From Halocatena marina (GTDB lineage: Archaea; Halobacteriota; Halobacteria; Halobacteriales; Haloarculaceae), in the NCBI RefSeq assembly GCF_025913575.1, contig NZ_CP109785.1, forward strand, positions 434,001-498,000: a stretch of 64,000 bases of DNA. Direction: 5' to 3'. Below are positions 17,987 to 26,126 of the stretch, one piece after another; the stretch's first letter is position 1; each line of letters begins with the position of its first letter. The translations under genes and the position numbers were made by a program. The notes under the pieces were generated by a model that ran no database searches, was not told the origin of the DNA, and was given only the letters and a program-made list of their open reading frames with translations.

Positions 17987-19686
17987 GTCCACCAGCGACT
18001 GGGGCGAGTGGCGTTCGATCGTCGATCGAACACGCGTGGCTGATCACTCAAGTCGAGCTTCGCCGGAGTTGGCGCCGGATATCAGACACTCCCCGTCAGC
18101 TCGTTGGGCTCGCAATCACCGGACTGTTCATGCTGCCGGTGATGGCTGTCGCGGTTGGTGGAGCGTACGCGTTCGGGGTGGCGGCAGGCACCGATTCGTT
18201 CGTCGATCATCTTTCGATCGCCCGTATGGTTGTCGCGGGACTAGCGGCGTTTGTGACGCTGTTGGTCATCATCGCCACGATTCAGGAGTACGGTAAGCTC
18301 GAAGAACCCGAAGCAGTGTTGACGGCGATTCCGCACTACGAGGCTGTTTTTGGACTCTTGCTGTTGAATTACGTCTCCTTTGTGGGTCTGGCTGCGATCC
18401 CAATCGTTGGGATGGCGATCGCGTTTGCGATCGGTGCTAGCTCATTCGTGAGTGCTCCGATCATTGCCATCGTACTGTTTGCGGTGGTGGCACTTTCGAC
18501 GACCCTCGGATTCGCAGTCGGACAGGCTGTCCGAACTGTTGGTGCTCGGGTCGCCTTCGTCGCACGCTTTAAGACTATTATCGGCGTGCTTGCCTTTATT
18601 GCGTACTTTGGTCTCTTGGCTTCTGGTAGCTTTGCTACCATCTTCGAACCGGTTCTCTCTGTGCTCGAAAAGACGCCACTCGGCTGGCTCGCCGACCTCG
18701 CGCTCGTTGCAGCGCCAGACCCTTCAATTGGAATCGTCCGACCAGCCGCGGCCGCCGTGGTCTTGCTTGCCGGGATTGGTTTGTCGATGTGGCTTGCTGT
18801 TCGACTCAGCGGTGTGCTCTGGTACACCGAATCAGTACGGCCTGCGAGCGAGAACGCTGACAACCGCTCGGCTGACAGAGCAAGCAGTACAGACGGTACT
18901 CCCCGAACCAACATCATGTCAACGGGGATTGCAGGCCAGATATTCGGTGGGTACGTCTCCCAACCGACCCTACAGATCGCTCTGAAGAGCTGGCGACGGA
19001 CGTACCGATCACCACTGAAACTCCAATACGCCGTCATCCCAGTATTTTTTCTGATTGCACCGGTTCAGGAGAGTGTCGAAACTGGAGACGTCGTCGCTGT
19101 ATTACCGGTCTTGATTGCGATCATCGGTGCGTGGGCGACGGGGACAGCGTTCACACTCAACCCGCTGGGTGATGAAGGAAGCGTATTGCCGATCACGCTT
19201 ACGTCGGGAGTATCGGGCCGACGGCTACTCGGTGGGCTGGTGTTCGCTGGCACCGTCGTCGGGGGTTTGTTGACCGTGCTGCTCGCTGTGGGTCTCGGTC
19301 TCGCCAGCCCATTGGACGTTTCGACCACGTTGGTGACCGGAACACTCGCTGGTGTTCTCTGTGTTGGCGCATGTATGATTGGCGTCGGTGTCGGTACCAC
19401 ATTCCCAAAGTTCGAGTATACGCGTATTTCTCGGAGTCGAAAGGCGATTCTCCCGGGATTCTCGGCGTTTGTGGTCTATTCGCTAGTCTTGGTGGTGGTC
19501 TCGTTACCGGGCCTCCTTGGAGGGGTGCCACTGGCGTCCGACTGGCTTAGCGAACTGCTCGGCGTCTCTGCACAGCTGCTCTCGCTGGCTGGACTTACTG
19601 TCACAACCGTGCTGGTGGGTATGACCGGATGGTTCAGTCTCCGATCGGCTGCTGAGAAGATTGATGGCTACACGCCCGATCGTTGA
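17983..19686 (+). CDS. ABC-2-like transporter permease
   Basis: The 567-residue protein is mostly hydrophobic, with about twelve predicted membrane segments in two blocks. The blocks are separated by a hydrophilic stretch around residues 285-325 (ASENADNRSADRASSTDG region). The first block begins LVGLAITGLFMLPVMAVAVG; the last helices end near VLVGMTGWFSL. It has no ATPase motifs and is the membrane partner of the overlapping ATP-binding gene. The two-block layout suggests a full permease in one chain. Substrate unknown; export is inferred from the ATPase type. Confidence 0.85.
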   Translation: MSPPATGASGVRSSIEHAWLITQVELRRSWRRISDTPRQLVGLAITGLFMLPVMAVAVGGAYAFGVAAGTDSFVDHLSIARMVVAGLAAFVTLLVIIATIQEYGKLEEPEAVLTAIPHYEAVFGLLLLNYVSFVGLAAIPIVGMAIAFAIGASSFVSAPIIAIVLFAVVALSTTLGFAVGQAVRTVGARVAFVARFKTIIGVLAFIAYFGLLASGSFATIFEPVLSVLEKTPLGWLADLALVAAPDPSIGIVRPAAAAVVLLAGIGLSMWLAVRLSGVLWYTESVRPASENADNRSADRASSTDGTPRTNIMSTGIAGQIFGGYVSQPTLQIALKSWRRTYRSPLKLQYAVIPVFFLIAPVQESVETGDVVAVLPVLIAIIGAWATGTAFTLNPLGDEGSVLPITLTSGVSGRRLLGGLVFAGTVVGGLLTVLLAVGLGLASPLDVSTTLVTGTLAGVLCVGACMIGVGVGTTFPKFEYTRISRSRKAILPGFSAFVVYSLVLVVVSLPGLLGGVPLASDWLSELLGVSAQLLSLAGLTVTTVLVGMTGWFSLRSAAEKIDGYTPDR

Positions 19687-19760
19687 ACGACCCACACTGT
19701 CGACCGGTATTCCAGTCTCTCATGGCGTATCTGTTATCAGAATGAACGAGTAATGAACGC

Positions 19761-19928
19761 TTACTTTCCGGGTTTGCGTCGTTGATACGACCGGTAGCTC
19801 ATCGCTACACCGTCTGTGATGACTGTCTCACGGACCTCTTCGTCAGATTCGGAAATTTGCACTGGTTCGTCACTGATCTCAGAATCGTCGAATCGATCAT
19901 AGACGTATGGAGTGTCATTCCATATCAT
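19761..19928 (-). CDS. Short acidic haloarchaeal protein
   Basis: A 55-codon frame from ATG 19928 to TAA 19761 encodes an acidic peptide with an early VYDRFDDSE, a middle ISESDEEVRET and a basic, Tyr/Arg-rich end SYRSYQRRKPGK. The strong acidic bias, third-position usage like the neighbours, and the clean ATG support a real gene. AT-rich sequence just upstream (TATAAAAAATTTT near 19950) fits a promoter at about -25. I do not recognise a function. Confidence 0.6.
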   Translation of the reverse strand: MIWNDTPYVYDRFDDSEISDEPVQISESDEEVRETVITDGVAMSYRSYQRRKPGK

Positions 19929-19972
19929 ACACCTGTGTTAGATGCAATACTATAAAAAATTTTCCTCGATGA

Positions 19973-20752
19973 TCATAGAATAGAGGTAATATCGGCCAGT
20001 GTATCGATCACGTGATCCGGTGGGGGGCTGGCAGTTTCTGGACCTGTTCCGTTGGCCAGCCCAGAACGGACGAGTGCTGTCGTCATCCCCGCTCGCTCAC
20101 CGAAAGCGATGTCAGTATCGATCTTATCACCCACTACGAGGTAGTCTTCGGGCTGATATTCGAGCGTTTCGAGGACCACCTCGATCGTTTCAGGAGCGGG
20201 TTTACCGAGGACAACGTCTGGTTCACGTCCTGCGACCCCGGCGACAGCGTTGGTGATGGCTCCCGATCCGGGCATTGGACGACCATCGTCGTTCGGATAG
20301 ACGATATCTGGATCGGTGGCGACGAATGACGCTGCTCCATCGAGTGCCCACAACCCGTTTGCCAAATCCTCATACCCGAAACTGTAGTCGTAGGAAGTAA
20401 CGACCACGTCAGCTGCGTCGGGCTCGTCGGTCAGCTTAACGTTGTTGTCTTTCAGTTGTTCGCACAGTCCAGAACTGCCGATGACGAACACCTGGTCTGT
20501 TGCGTGATTGGTGGCCAGATAGCGCGCTGTCACGGTTCCTGCCGAAAGAAGTTCCTCGGGACCGACGCGAACTCCCATCGTGGTAAGACGCTCAGCGTAC
20601 GTTTCGCGCGTCTGTGTGGGATTGTTCGTCAGAAAGAGAACCGAAAGACCCTGTTCACGGAGACGTTCGATGGCATCCGAAACGCCCGGTATCAGCGTAT
20701 TTCCTTGATAAACAGTTCCGTCGAGATCGACAACAACACCCCGGAAGTCCAT
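19973..20752 (-). CDS. HAD-IIA family phosphatase (NagD-like)
   Basis: The 259-residue protein has the HAD-IIA motifs: VVVDLDGTVYQGNTLIPG (catalytic Asp pair), LFLTNNPTQTRETYAERL (motif II with the C2-cap signature), LGKPAPETIEVVLE (Lys) and YLVVGDKIDTDIAFGERAGM (acidic motif IV). The family includes NagD, 4-nitrophenylphosphatase and glycerol-1-phosphate or phosphoglycolate phosphatases. The exact substrate is not visible. It is a single gene read toward the short acidic protein gene. Confidence 0.92.
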   Translation of the reverse strand: MDFRGVVVDLDGTVYQGNTLIPGVSDAIERLREQGLSVLFLTNNPTQTRETYAERLTTMGVRVGPEELLSAGTVTARYLATNHATDQVFVIGSSGLCEQLKDNNVKLTDEPDAADVVVTSYDYSFGYEDLANGLWALDGAASFVATDPDIVYPNDDGRPMPGSGAITNAVAGVAGREPDVVLGKPAPETIEVVLETLEYQPEDYLVVGDKIDTDIAFGERAGMTTALVRSGLANGTGPETASPPPDHVIDTLADITSIL

Positions 20753-20936
20753 ACACTGGCGACGGTCAGCAGCTTGTTAATCATCTCGATCCGAAATGTA
20801 CTCCATTTTCCTATACGATCGAACTGTCCTCTCTATCGGCCGTTATAACCACAATAACAATGGTAATCAATCATTGATTGTGGGCTGGATAGAAATGAAC
20901 AAAGGTGCGGTGGCCCTACGCAACGTCGCTGAGAAA

Positions 20937-20953
20937 CCGGGACGCTGTCCCGG
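20937..20953. other. Perfect 7-bp hairpin
   Basis: CCGGGAC, loop GCT, GTCCCGG. A GC-rich stem with a 3-base loop. Confidence 0.6.
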
Positions 20954-20994
20954 GTGTAGGCATACCGACGTACGAACGTGGGCGATCGATTCTC

Positions 20995-21022
20995 AACCGT
21001 CAGAGAGACGCTCTCTACGGTT
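20995..21022. other. 12-bp hairpin with one bulge
   Basis: AACCGT and AGAGAG pair with CTCTCT and ACGGTT around an ACG loop, with a single bulged C at 21001. It lies 41 bases after the first hairpin, so a single structured RNA covering both is possible. Confidence 0.6.
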
Positions 21023-21170
21023 CGAAAATAGCAATACCGAACTAATAGCGTGTTGGATAATTCCGCATAGAGGTCAGGTAGAATGATGTTGGTAACAACT
21101 CAGAGCGAGCAGTTTGACGACCAGTGCGCTGCACCGAGTCTCCGTGGCTCGGGAGATTGGGGTGGTAGTA

Positions 21171-21452
21171 ATGAGTGATGTAAGTAACAAGCACGCAGCG
21201 AGCGTACAGCGTGTGTTCGACGAAGAGAAGTGTTGCACCGAGTTCACAACTGAGCATGGGTTAGAGAACCCGCCTGACAGTGCGTTCTGTTTCGGATTTG
21301 TCTGTCCACAGTGTGGGCGAACAAATCCACTCAAGGGTGATCCATCTGAGTTCCGATCTCAGCCAGTCCGGTGCTTCAGCTGTACATGGGTCACGGTGCT
21401 GGATGCAACGGCGCTTAAACAATTTGTTAGAGAGGTGTCCGATGATGAGTAA
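21171..21452 (+). CDS. Small zinc-binding protein of unknown function
   Basis: A 93-residue protein starting MSDVSNKHAAS has an early Cys pair (EEKCCTEF) and a zinc-ribbon-like CPQCGRTNP ... VRCFSCTWVTV. Four cysteines in two CxxC knuckles about 22 residues apart would hold one zinc. The frame opens further upstream at 21114, but ATG 21171 gives a soluble start. It overlaps the next gene by 11 bases, indicating co-translation. Family not recognised. Confidence 0.55.
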   Translation: MSDVSNKHAASVQRVFDEEKCCTEFTTEHGLENPPDSAFCFGFVCPQCGRTNPLKGDPSEFRSQPVRCFSCTWVTVLDATALKQFVREVSDDE

Positions 21453-21756
21453 ACACATGAAACGATCGACGCGGCGCGTCATGCTTCCGCAAACAGTGAT
21501 TGCCGATCGAAACGTCATACAACTGCTCCGTGAGGAACGCATCGTCGTTCATTTCGACCACGGTGATGACAGTATCTACGTCAAAGCACCGCACGAATCG
21601 GAGATCATTCACGAATTTCCCATGCTGTGCGTTCACGACACCGAGAGCTGCGAACGGACGAGTATCGATTCGCTCGCGCTCAAACGAGCACTCCAACAAC
21701 ACGAGTTCAGTCTCGAAGACGAATCGGACACGCCGTTCAACGATACGAGTGAGTAA
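21442..21756 (+). CDS. Hypothetical protein paired with the zinc protein
   Basis: A 104-residue acidic protein starting MMSKHMKRSTRRVMLPQ and continuing with LLREERIVVHFDHGDD, SIYVKAPHE and a Cys-containing segment (MLCVHDTESCERTS). The tail is acidic. ATG at 21442 or 21445 both start within the preceding gene. No known domain is apparent. The overlap says the two products probably act together. Confidence 0.5.
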   Translation: MMSKHMKRSTRRVMLPQTVIADRNVIQLLREERIVVHFDHGDDSIYVKAPHESEIIHEFPMLCVHDTESCERTSIDSLALKRALQQHEFSLEDESDTPFNDTSE

Positions 21757-22869
21757 CGTGCCGGGATGCCACCGGTTATGACGGCAACGACCGGTCCCAC
21801 CGTCACCTTTCTCACCGTCGACGGTAGTGCTATTGCTGGGAAAACTACGACTGCACATGCCACTCCTCTCGAGAAGTGATCATCCATAGTCGAACGCATC
21901 CGAATGGCTATTATACGATATTTGGGTGACGTTCGGGTTGGTAGCAGACGAGTGCACGTAGCCAAACGAACACAATCACTTTCGCTTCCTCTCGTGTGAG
22001 ATCTGGGATACACAGTGGGTTTTCGCTCGAACCGTTCCGTTCAGCTCTCGATGATACTACCGTTGTTTGTTAACCGAGCGTCGGGCCATGTCTTAAGACC
22101 ATCCGGTGTTGTTCAAACACCGATTGAACTCTTCCATACGGTTTTGCTATACCGACCCATCGAACGTGATGTGGGTCGGCAGCGTCTACGGCAGAGGAGT
22201 AAGCATACCCATCCATCATCGCTGTTGATCCACTCGTCGCGGGTCATCTATCCGTTCCGTATCTCTGTCACCATTAGCAGGGAACTGGGGAGTTGAACGT
22301 GTGTGTGTGGGCTCGCGGCGTCATGTCCTTCATGCCGGTCGGATACGTCCTCATATCGACCGGATTCTTAGCAGTGAATCAGATTGGATTAGACAACTCA
22401 CCACCAACCGAACAGTGACACTAAGTGGCTCACATCGATGGAGGTCATCGAAACGGTCTACGAGTAGCTATCTTTCTTGTGACTCCGATCGCGTGGGTCG
22501 CCAGTTGGATTTCAACTGCTCGCCGACTGACCGTGATCCTTCGACGGTGCGTCCCCTGAGCACAGACCAATATTCTTCGACAGATATCAGTAATATGACC
22601 GATGTGTATGAATATGGATACTATTGCAGTGCCTCGAGCGAAGCTACTAGCAGACAGATCGGCGCTCGATTAAACGATAGTCAACGGGCTGATTCGTGAT
22701 ACATAAATGACGAGGATTTCGGTCGAATTTCGCGGATTTGCGCTTCGAGACCCCTCTCGAAAAAGTGTATCCCGCATGGTTTATATGTCGATAGCCGCCA
22801 TTTTAGAGTGTCTCATGCGACGCGCATGGACAGCATCACGATCACGCCCAACCGGGCACTCACACAATC
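21757..22869. other. Long gene-poor stretch before dnaG
   Basis: About 1.1 kb with frequent stops in all frames and no domain I can recognise. Only short coding-like pieces are visible, such as a 31-codon hydrophobic frame at 22323-22418 (starting MSFMPVGYVL) and a 19-codon frame starting MDTIAVPRAK near 22615. These look like decayed genes. The last 100 bases contain the dnaG promoter. Confidence 0.5.
22780..22786 (+). promoter_or_regulatory. Candidate TATA element upstream of dnaG
   Basis: TTTATAT lies about 85-90 bases before the dnaG ATG. At this spacing the transcript would have a leader of roughly 60 bases, unlike the leaderless neighbours. Confidence 0.35.
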
Positions 22870-24279
22870 ATGTACGATACTGCGAAATATCTCATACACG
22901 CCAATATCACTGCAGAGGGGGTGGTCGAGCGTAGTGACGTCGTCGGGGCCATCTTCGGTCAGACAGAAGGCTTACTCGGGGACGAACTCGACCTCCGCGA
23001 CCTGCAGGACTCATCGAAGGTCGGTCGTATCGATGTCGACATCAATTCAGAGCACGGTCAGTCGTTCGGAACGGTCACCATTGCAAGCGGCTTAGATCAG
23101 GTCGAAACCGCGATTCTTGCTGCTTCACTCGAAACAATCGAGCGCGTTGGACCGTGCCGGTCGAGAGTCGAAATAGACCGTATTGAGGACGTCCGAGCCG
23201 CAAAACGCCGGACAATCGTCGACCGAGCGAAAACGCTACTTGGAGAAGCGTTTGACGGAGGGATACTCACGAGCGAAGAACTCGTCGAGGAGGTTCGTCG
23301 CTCGATCCGCGTCGATGACATCACCGAGTATCAGGGCCTGCCAGCGGGTCCTCGCGTCGCGGATTCGGACGCTATCATCGTCGTTGAGGGACGTGCGGAC
23401 GTGCTCACACTCCTCCAGTACGGCGTGAAGAACGCCATTGGCGTCGAAGGCACAAACATCCCCGAACCGATCATTGAACTCACAGACGGACGCACAGTCA
23501 CCGCGTTCTTCGACGGCGACCGTGGTGGTGATCTCATCCTCAAAGAACTCGCGCAGGTAGCGGATGTCGATTACGTCGCCATCACTCCGACCGACCAGAA
23601 CGTCGAAGATCTCTCCCGCGGTGGCGTTATGAAAGCACTCAGGGAGAAAATCCCGTACGAACTGGTTGCCGAGGCAAATACACCGCGCGAAGCAATGGCG
23701 GCAACTGACGGAAGTACTCGCCCTGCACCACCAGCAGCTGCACCACCACAACTCGATCACGAATCCGACGAAACAGCGAACACAGAACCAGACGAAAAAC
23801 GAACAGAAACACTCGGACCAGAACCCGACACAGACGACGAAGGAACCGACGAGGCGGATACCGGACTGGAAACAAGCGAGATAACAGACACTGAGATCGA
23901 TAGAAAAACAGAGTCCAACTCCGACTCCAACTCCAGTTCTACCTCTGCCTCTGATACATCTCCTGCGGTAGCGCCAGAGACGCTTCATGGTCACGTCCGG
24001 CAGGTCATCATTGACGACACTGGAGCGGTCCGCCTGCTCGATGAGATGTTTGTTACGCTTGATGATGCTCCCGCTGTAGAGGCGTTCGATCGGATCAAAG
24101 CAATTGATACCGTTCCCACGTCGGTCGTCCTTGACGATGAACTGAGCCAGCGCGTTCTCGATATCGCTGCCCAGCGTGGGGTGGATCAGATTATCGCAAA
24201 AAGTATGGGCGATTTTGTGAAGCAGCCAGCAACTGTCCGCATCCGAACCGCAGAACAGCTCATTCCGTCGGAAGCATAA
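22870..24279 (+). CDS. dnaG: Archaeal DnaG (TOPRIM-domain primase/exosome protein)
   Basis: The 469-residue protein starts MYDTAKYLIHANITAEGVVE, the conserved archaeal DnaG opening. The TOPRIM domain, about residues 165-260, has IIVVEGRADVLTLL (Glu) and VTAFFDGDRGGDLILKEL (DxD), the metal-binding acids. The centre, residues 280-370, is a low-complexity acidic linker rich in Ser, Asp and Thr, followed by a conserved C-terminal segment (HGHVRQVIIDDTGAVRLLDE). In archaea DnaG is found in the RNA exosome as a poly(A)-binding subunit and has primase activity in vitro. Length is typical for haloarchaea. Confidence 0.96.
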   Translation: MYDTAKYLIHANITAEGVVERSDVVGAIFGQTEGLLGDELDLRDLQDSSKVGRIDVDINSEHGQSFGTVTIASGLDQVETAILAASLETIERVGPCRSRVEIDRIEDVRAAKRRTIVDRAKTLLGEAFDGGILTSEELVEEVRRSIRVDDITEYQGLPAGPRVADSDAIIVVEGRADVLTLLQYGVKNAIGVEGTNIPEPIIELTDGRTVTAFFDGDRGGDLILKELAQVADVDYVAITPTDQNVEDLSRGGVMKALREKIPYELVAEANTPREAMAATDGSTRPAPPAAAPPQLDHESDETANTEPDEKRTETLGPEPDTDDEGTDEADTGLETSEITDTEIDRKTESNSDSNSSSTSASDTSPAVAPETLHGHVRQVIIDDTGAVRLLDEMFVTLDDAPAVEAFDRIKAIDTVPTSVVLDDELSQRVLDIAAQRGVDQIIAKSMGDFVKQPATVRIRTAEQLIPSEA

Positions 24280-24347
24280 TTCAGAAGTCTGATCCGACCG
24301 AAACGTCACATTCGAACAGCCAACCTCGGTGTTGGTCTCCGTTTTCG

Positions 24348-25439
24348 TTATCCTTCGTTGGTTTCTGATTCGGTTTGTCCGTATCCTTCTGCGCTGATGT
24401 TAGCCTCGGGAACGCCAACTGCTTTGAGTGCCTCGGTAAGGTCGTGTATCATAGTGTTGATACCACACGCATAGACTTCCATGGAGTTCGGATCGAGCTG
24501 GGCGTCGATATCGAGACGAGGCTCTTCGTCGAGATACATTCGAAGGTCTTCATCCAGAGCAGACGAATCGACCGTTTCAGGATCGAAGTATTTCATCATT
24601 GTCTGCTGTACGTACGCATTCTCGCCTTTCCAGAGTGAGAGGTACGTTTCCCGTGTCAGGGTCGGGACGAAATGGAACTGCTCGTATTTTTCCTCAAGGT
24701 CGCGGAATGCATCGCGGTATGGGAGGTCGTCTTCCCACGCTCCTCCGAGGAAGAGCCAGATATCACGTGGCTTATCCTCGAATAGATGATGTTCTTCCTC
24801 GAACGTGTAGTCAATCATTGATTTGAACGGTGCGATACCGGTTCCGGTCGCGCTGAAGACGAGGTCCCGCTCGGATGGGTCTGCAAGGACGAAATCCCCG
24901 CTCGGACCCCGAATCGAAATAGTGTCCCCTTCATCGAGCGTCTCACAGAGTGTCGGCGTCAACGTCCCATCGGGGACACGCTGCACACAGAGCTCCGTTT
25001 CATCGCTGTTGGGTGAGCTTGCAATGGAATACGGCCGAGACGTTCCGTCGTAGCGGAGTGTGACGTACTGACCGGGGACAAATTGTAACGAATCGTCTGT
25101 CTGAAACCGAAGCGACACCAGCATCGGATGATCACGTTCGTAGCGATCCTGTAGTGTATCGAGCTTCGTCGCTAGCACCCCCCGATTTTCACCCTCTGCG
25201 TCGTCCGTGTCGGGTATCAACACGTCTCGAAGACTAGCCCAGTCAAGATTGTTCGCACCATCCACATCATCGAGGTATTCTTTCTCGTTGTATACTTCGA
25301 GAAGAAGTTCCACAGCGTCGATGACCTCTTCATGCCGTACTCGATCCATCGGCTCGATACCGGTGATTGTCGCGGCATCGGAAACGAGCGGCAAGTCCTC
25401 AGCAGCGTCGTGCTGTGAGTTATGCGACGCGATCTGCAT
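24348..25439 (-). CDS. FAD-binding oxidoreductase with extra N-terminal domain
   Basis: The 363-residue protein has a ferredoxin-NADP-reductase-like C-terminal part from about residue 100. LQFVPGQYVTLRYDGTSRPYSIAS carries the RxYS flavin motif (within that stretch), LCVQRVPDGTLTP is the next strand, GDTISIRGPSGDF the flavin-binding loop, and LVFSATGTGIAPFKSM the NAD(P) GTGxAP motif, ending with VYACGINTMI. The N-terminal ~90 residues (IEPMDRVRHEEVIDAVELLLEV region) are not part of the fold and are unrecognised. It lacks a fused 2Fe-2S domain, so the electron partner must be separate. Confidence 0.88.
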   Translation of the reverse strand: MQIASHNSQHDAAEDLPLVSDAATITGIEPMDRVRHEEVIDAVELLLEVYNEKEYLDDVDGANNLDWASLRDVLIPDTDDAEGENRGVLATKLDTLQDRYERDHPMLVSLRFQTDDSLQFVPGQYVTLRYDGTSRPYSIASSPNSDETELCVQRVPDGTLTPTLCETLDEGDTISIRGPSGDFVLADPSERDLVFSATGTGIAPFKSMIDYTFEEEHHLFEDKPRDIWLFLGGAWEDDLPYRDAFRDLEEKYEQFHFVPTLTRETYLSLWKGENAYVQQTMMKYFDPETVDSSALDEDLRMYLDEEPRLDIDAQLDPNSMEVYACGINTMIHDLTEALKAVGVPEANISAEGYGQTESETNEG

Positions 25440-25462
25440 GACGACGATTGGGTGTGGACATG

Positions 25463-25470
25463 TTTAAATT
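25463..25470 (-). promoter_or_regulatory. TATA element for the oxidoreductase
   Basis: On the minus strand AATTTAAA lies about 24-31 bases before ATG 25439, the spacing of a leaderless transcript. Confidence 0.45.
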
Positions 25471-25610
25471 GTCGGAGTTATGATTTCAATTGCTGAAATG
25501 ATAATTGTATCGTAGTATGGCGATGATATGCGTGGAAATAGATTCGTAGTCGAATAATGATGGAAGTTTGTAATGATATATGAATGCAGCAGAACGAACC
25601 GAACACTGGT

Positions 25611-26126
25611 TCACGACTGGAACGTGGGCCCGGAGCCGAGCGGTTTCGAGAGCAACAGCCCGTCTCGTCGTTCCGTTTCCTGACCGTGACCGTGTTCGTA
25701 ATGCTCGGGTAGTCTGTCGATCACTTGGAAGCCGTGTGTTTCGTAGAATCCTCGTGCGGTTGTATCGTCAGCCCGTGCGGTTAGTAGGAGTTCGTCGGCG
25801 TCTGTGCGTTCAATGACTGATTTGAGGAGAGATGAGCCGTATCCTTCACGACGATGGTGTGGGTCAACGGCGAGTTCGGCAAGATAACACTGAGCGCCTT
25901 CTGTATCTGTCTCTCTACCTGTGGCTTGATCAACGGCGTCTGTTTCGGGCTGTCCCGTCACCGAGAGCGCGTAACCGATCGGTGTGTCCGTCGTTGTCGT
26001 TGCCACGAGACAGGTGGCTCCCCCGTGGACTGCGCTGTCGAGCAGCGCTGGCCATGGCGAAGTGAGTGATGCCCGCTGAATCGACTTGAGTATCGGCATA
26101 TCCGTGGACACAGCCTCGCGGATCAC
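25611..26126 (-). CDS. GNAT family N-acetyltransferase
   Basis: The 171-residue protein contains the GNAT core: TVIREAVSTDMPILKSIQRAS, LAELAVDPHHRREGYGSSLL (motif A, RxxGxG) and ARGFYETHGFQVIDRLPEHY (motif B). It resembles RimI-like amino-group acetyltransferases, substrate not determined. The start is GTG at 26126, overlapping the upstream DUF92 stop by four bases (GTGA), so both are co-translated. Earlier in-frame codons belong to the DUF92 gene read in another frame, which gives Arg-rich nonsense. Confidence 0.9.
   Translation of the reverse strand: MIREAVSTDMPILKSIQRASLTSPWPALLDSAVHGGATCLVATTTTDTPIGYALSVTGQPETDAVDQATGRETDTEGAQCYLAELAVDPHHRREGYGSSLLKSVIERTDADELLLTARADDTTARGFYETHGFQVIDRLPEHYEHGHGQETERRDGLLLSKPLGSGPTFQS

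Larger units (their letters stand above)
20753..21170. other. Gene-poor interval with two strong hairpins
   Basis: About 420 bases without a convincing gene. A 63-codon frame (20895-21086) includes one CPGC and is otherwise unlike a protein. Instead the interval holds two well-formed inverted repeats (20937-20953 and 20995-21022), both able to fold in RNA of either strand. Neither is followed by a clear T tract, so a simple terminator is not supported. Confidence 0.5.

Noticed and set aside
20895..21086. A 63-codon frame starting MNKGAVALRNV with one CPGC
   Set aside because: Only one CxxC, no acidic bias, and it runs through two strong hairpins. Non-coding structure is more likely.
22323..22418. 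A 31-codon hydrophobic frame starting MSFMPVGYVL
   Set aside because: Too short, no clear ribosome or promoter signal, and surrounded by decayed sequence; may be a fragment of a lost membrane protein.
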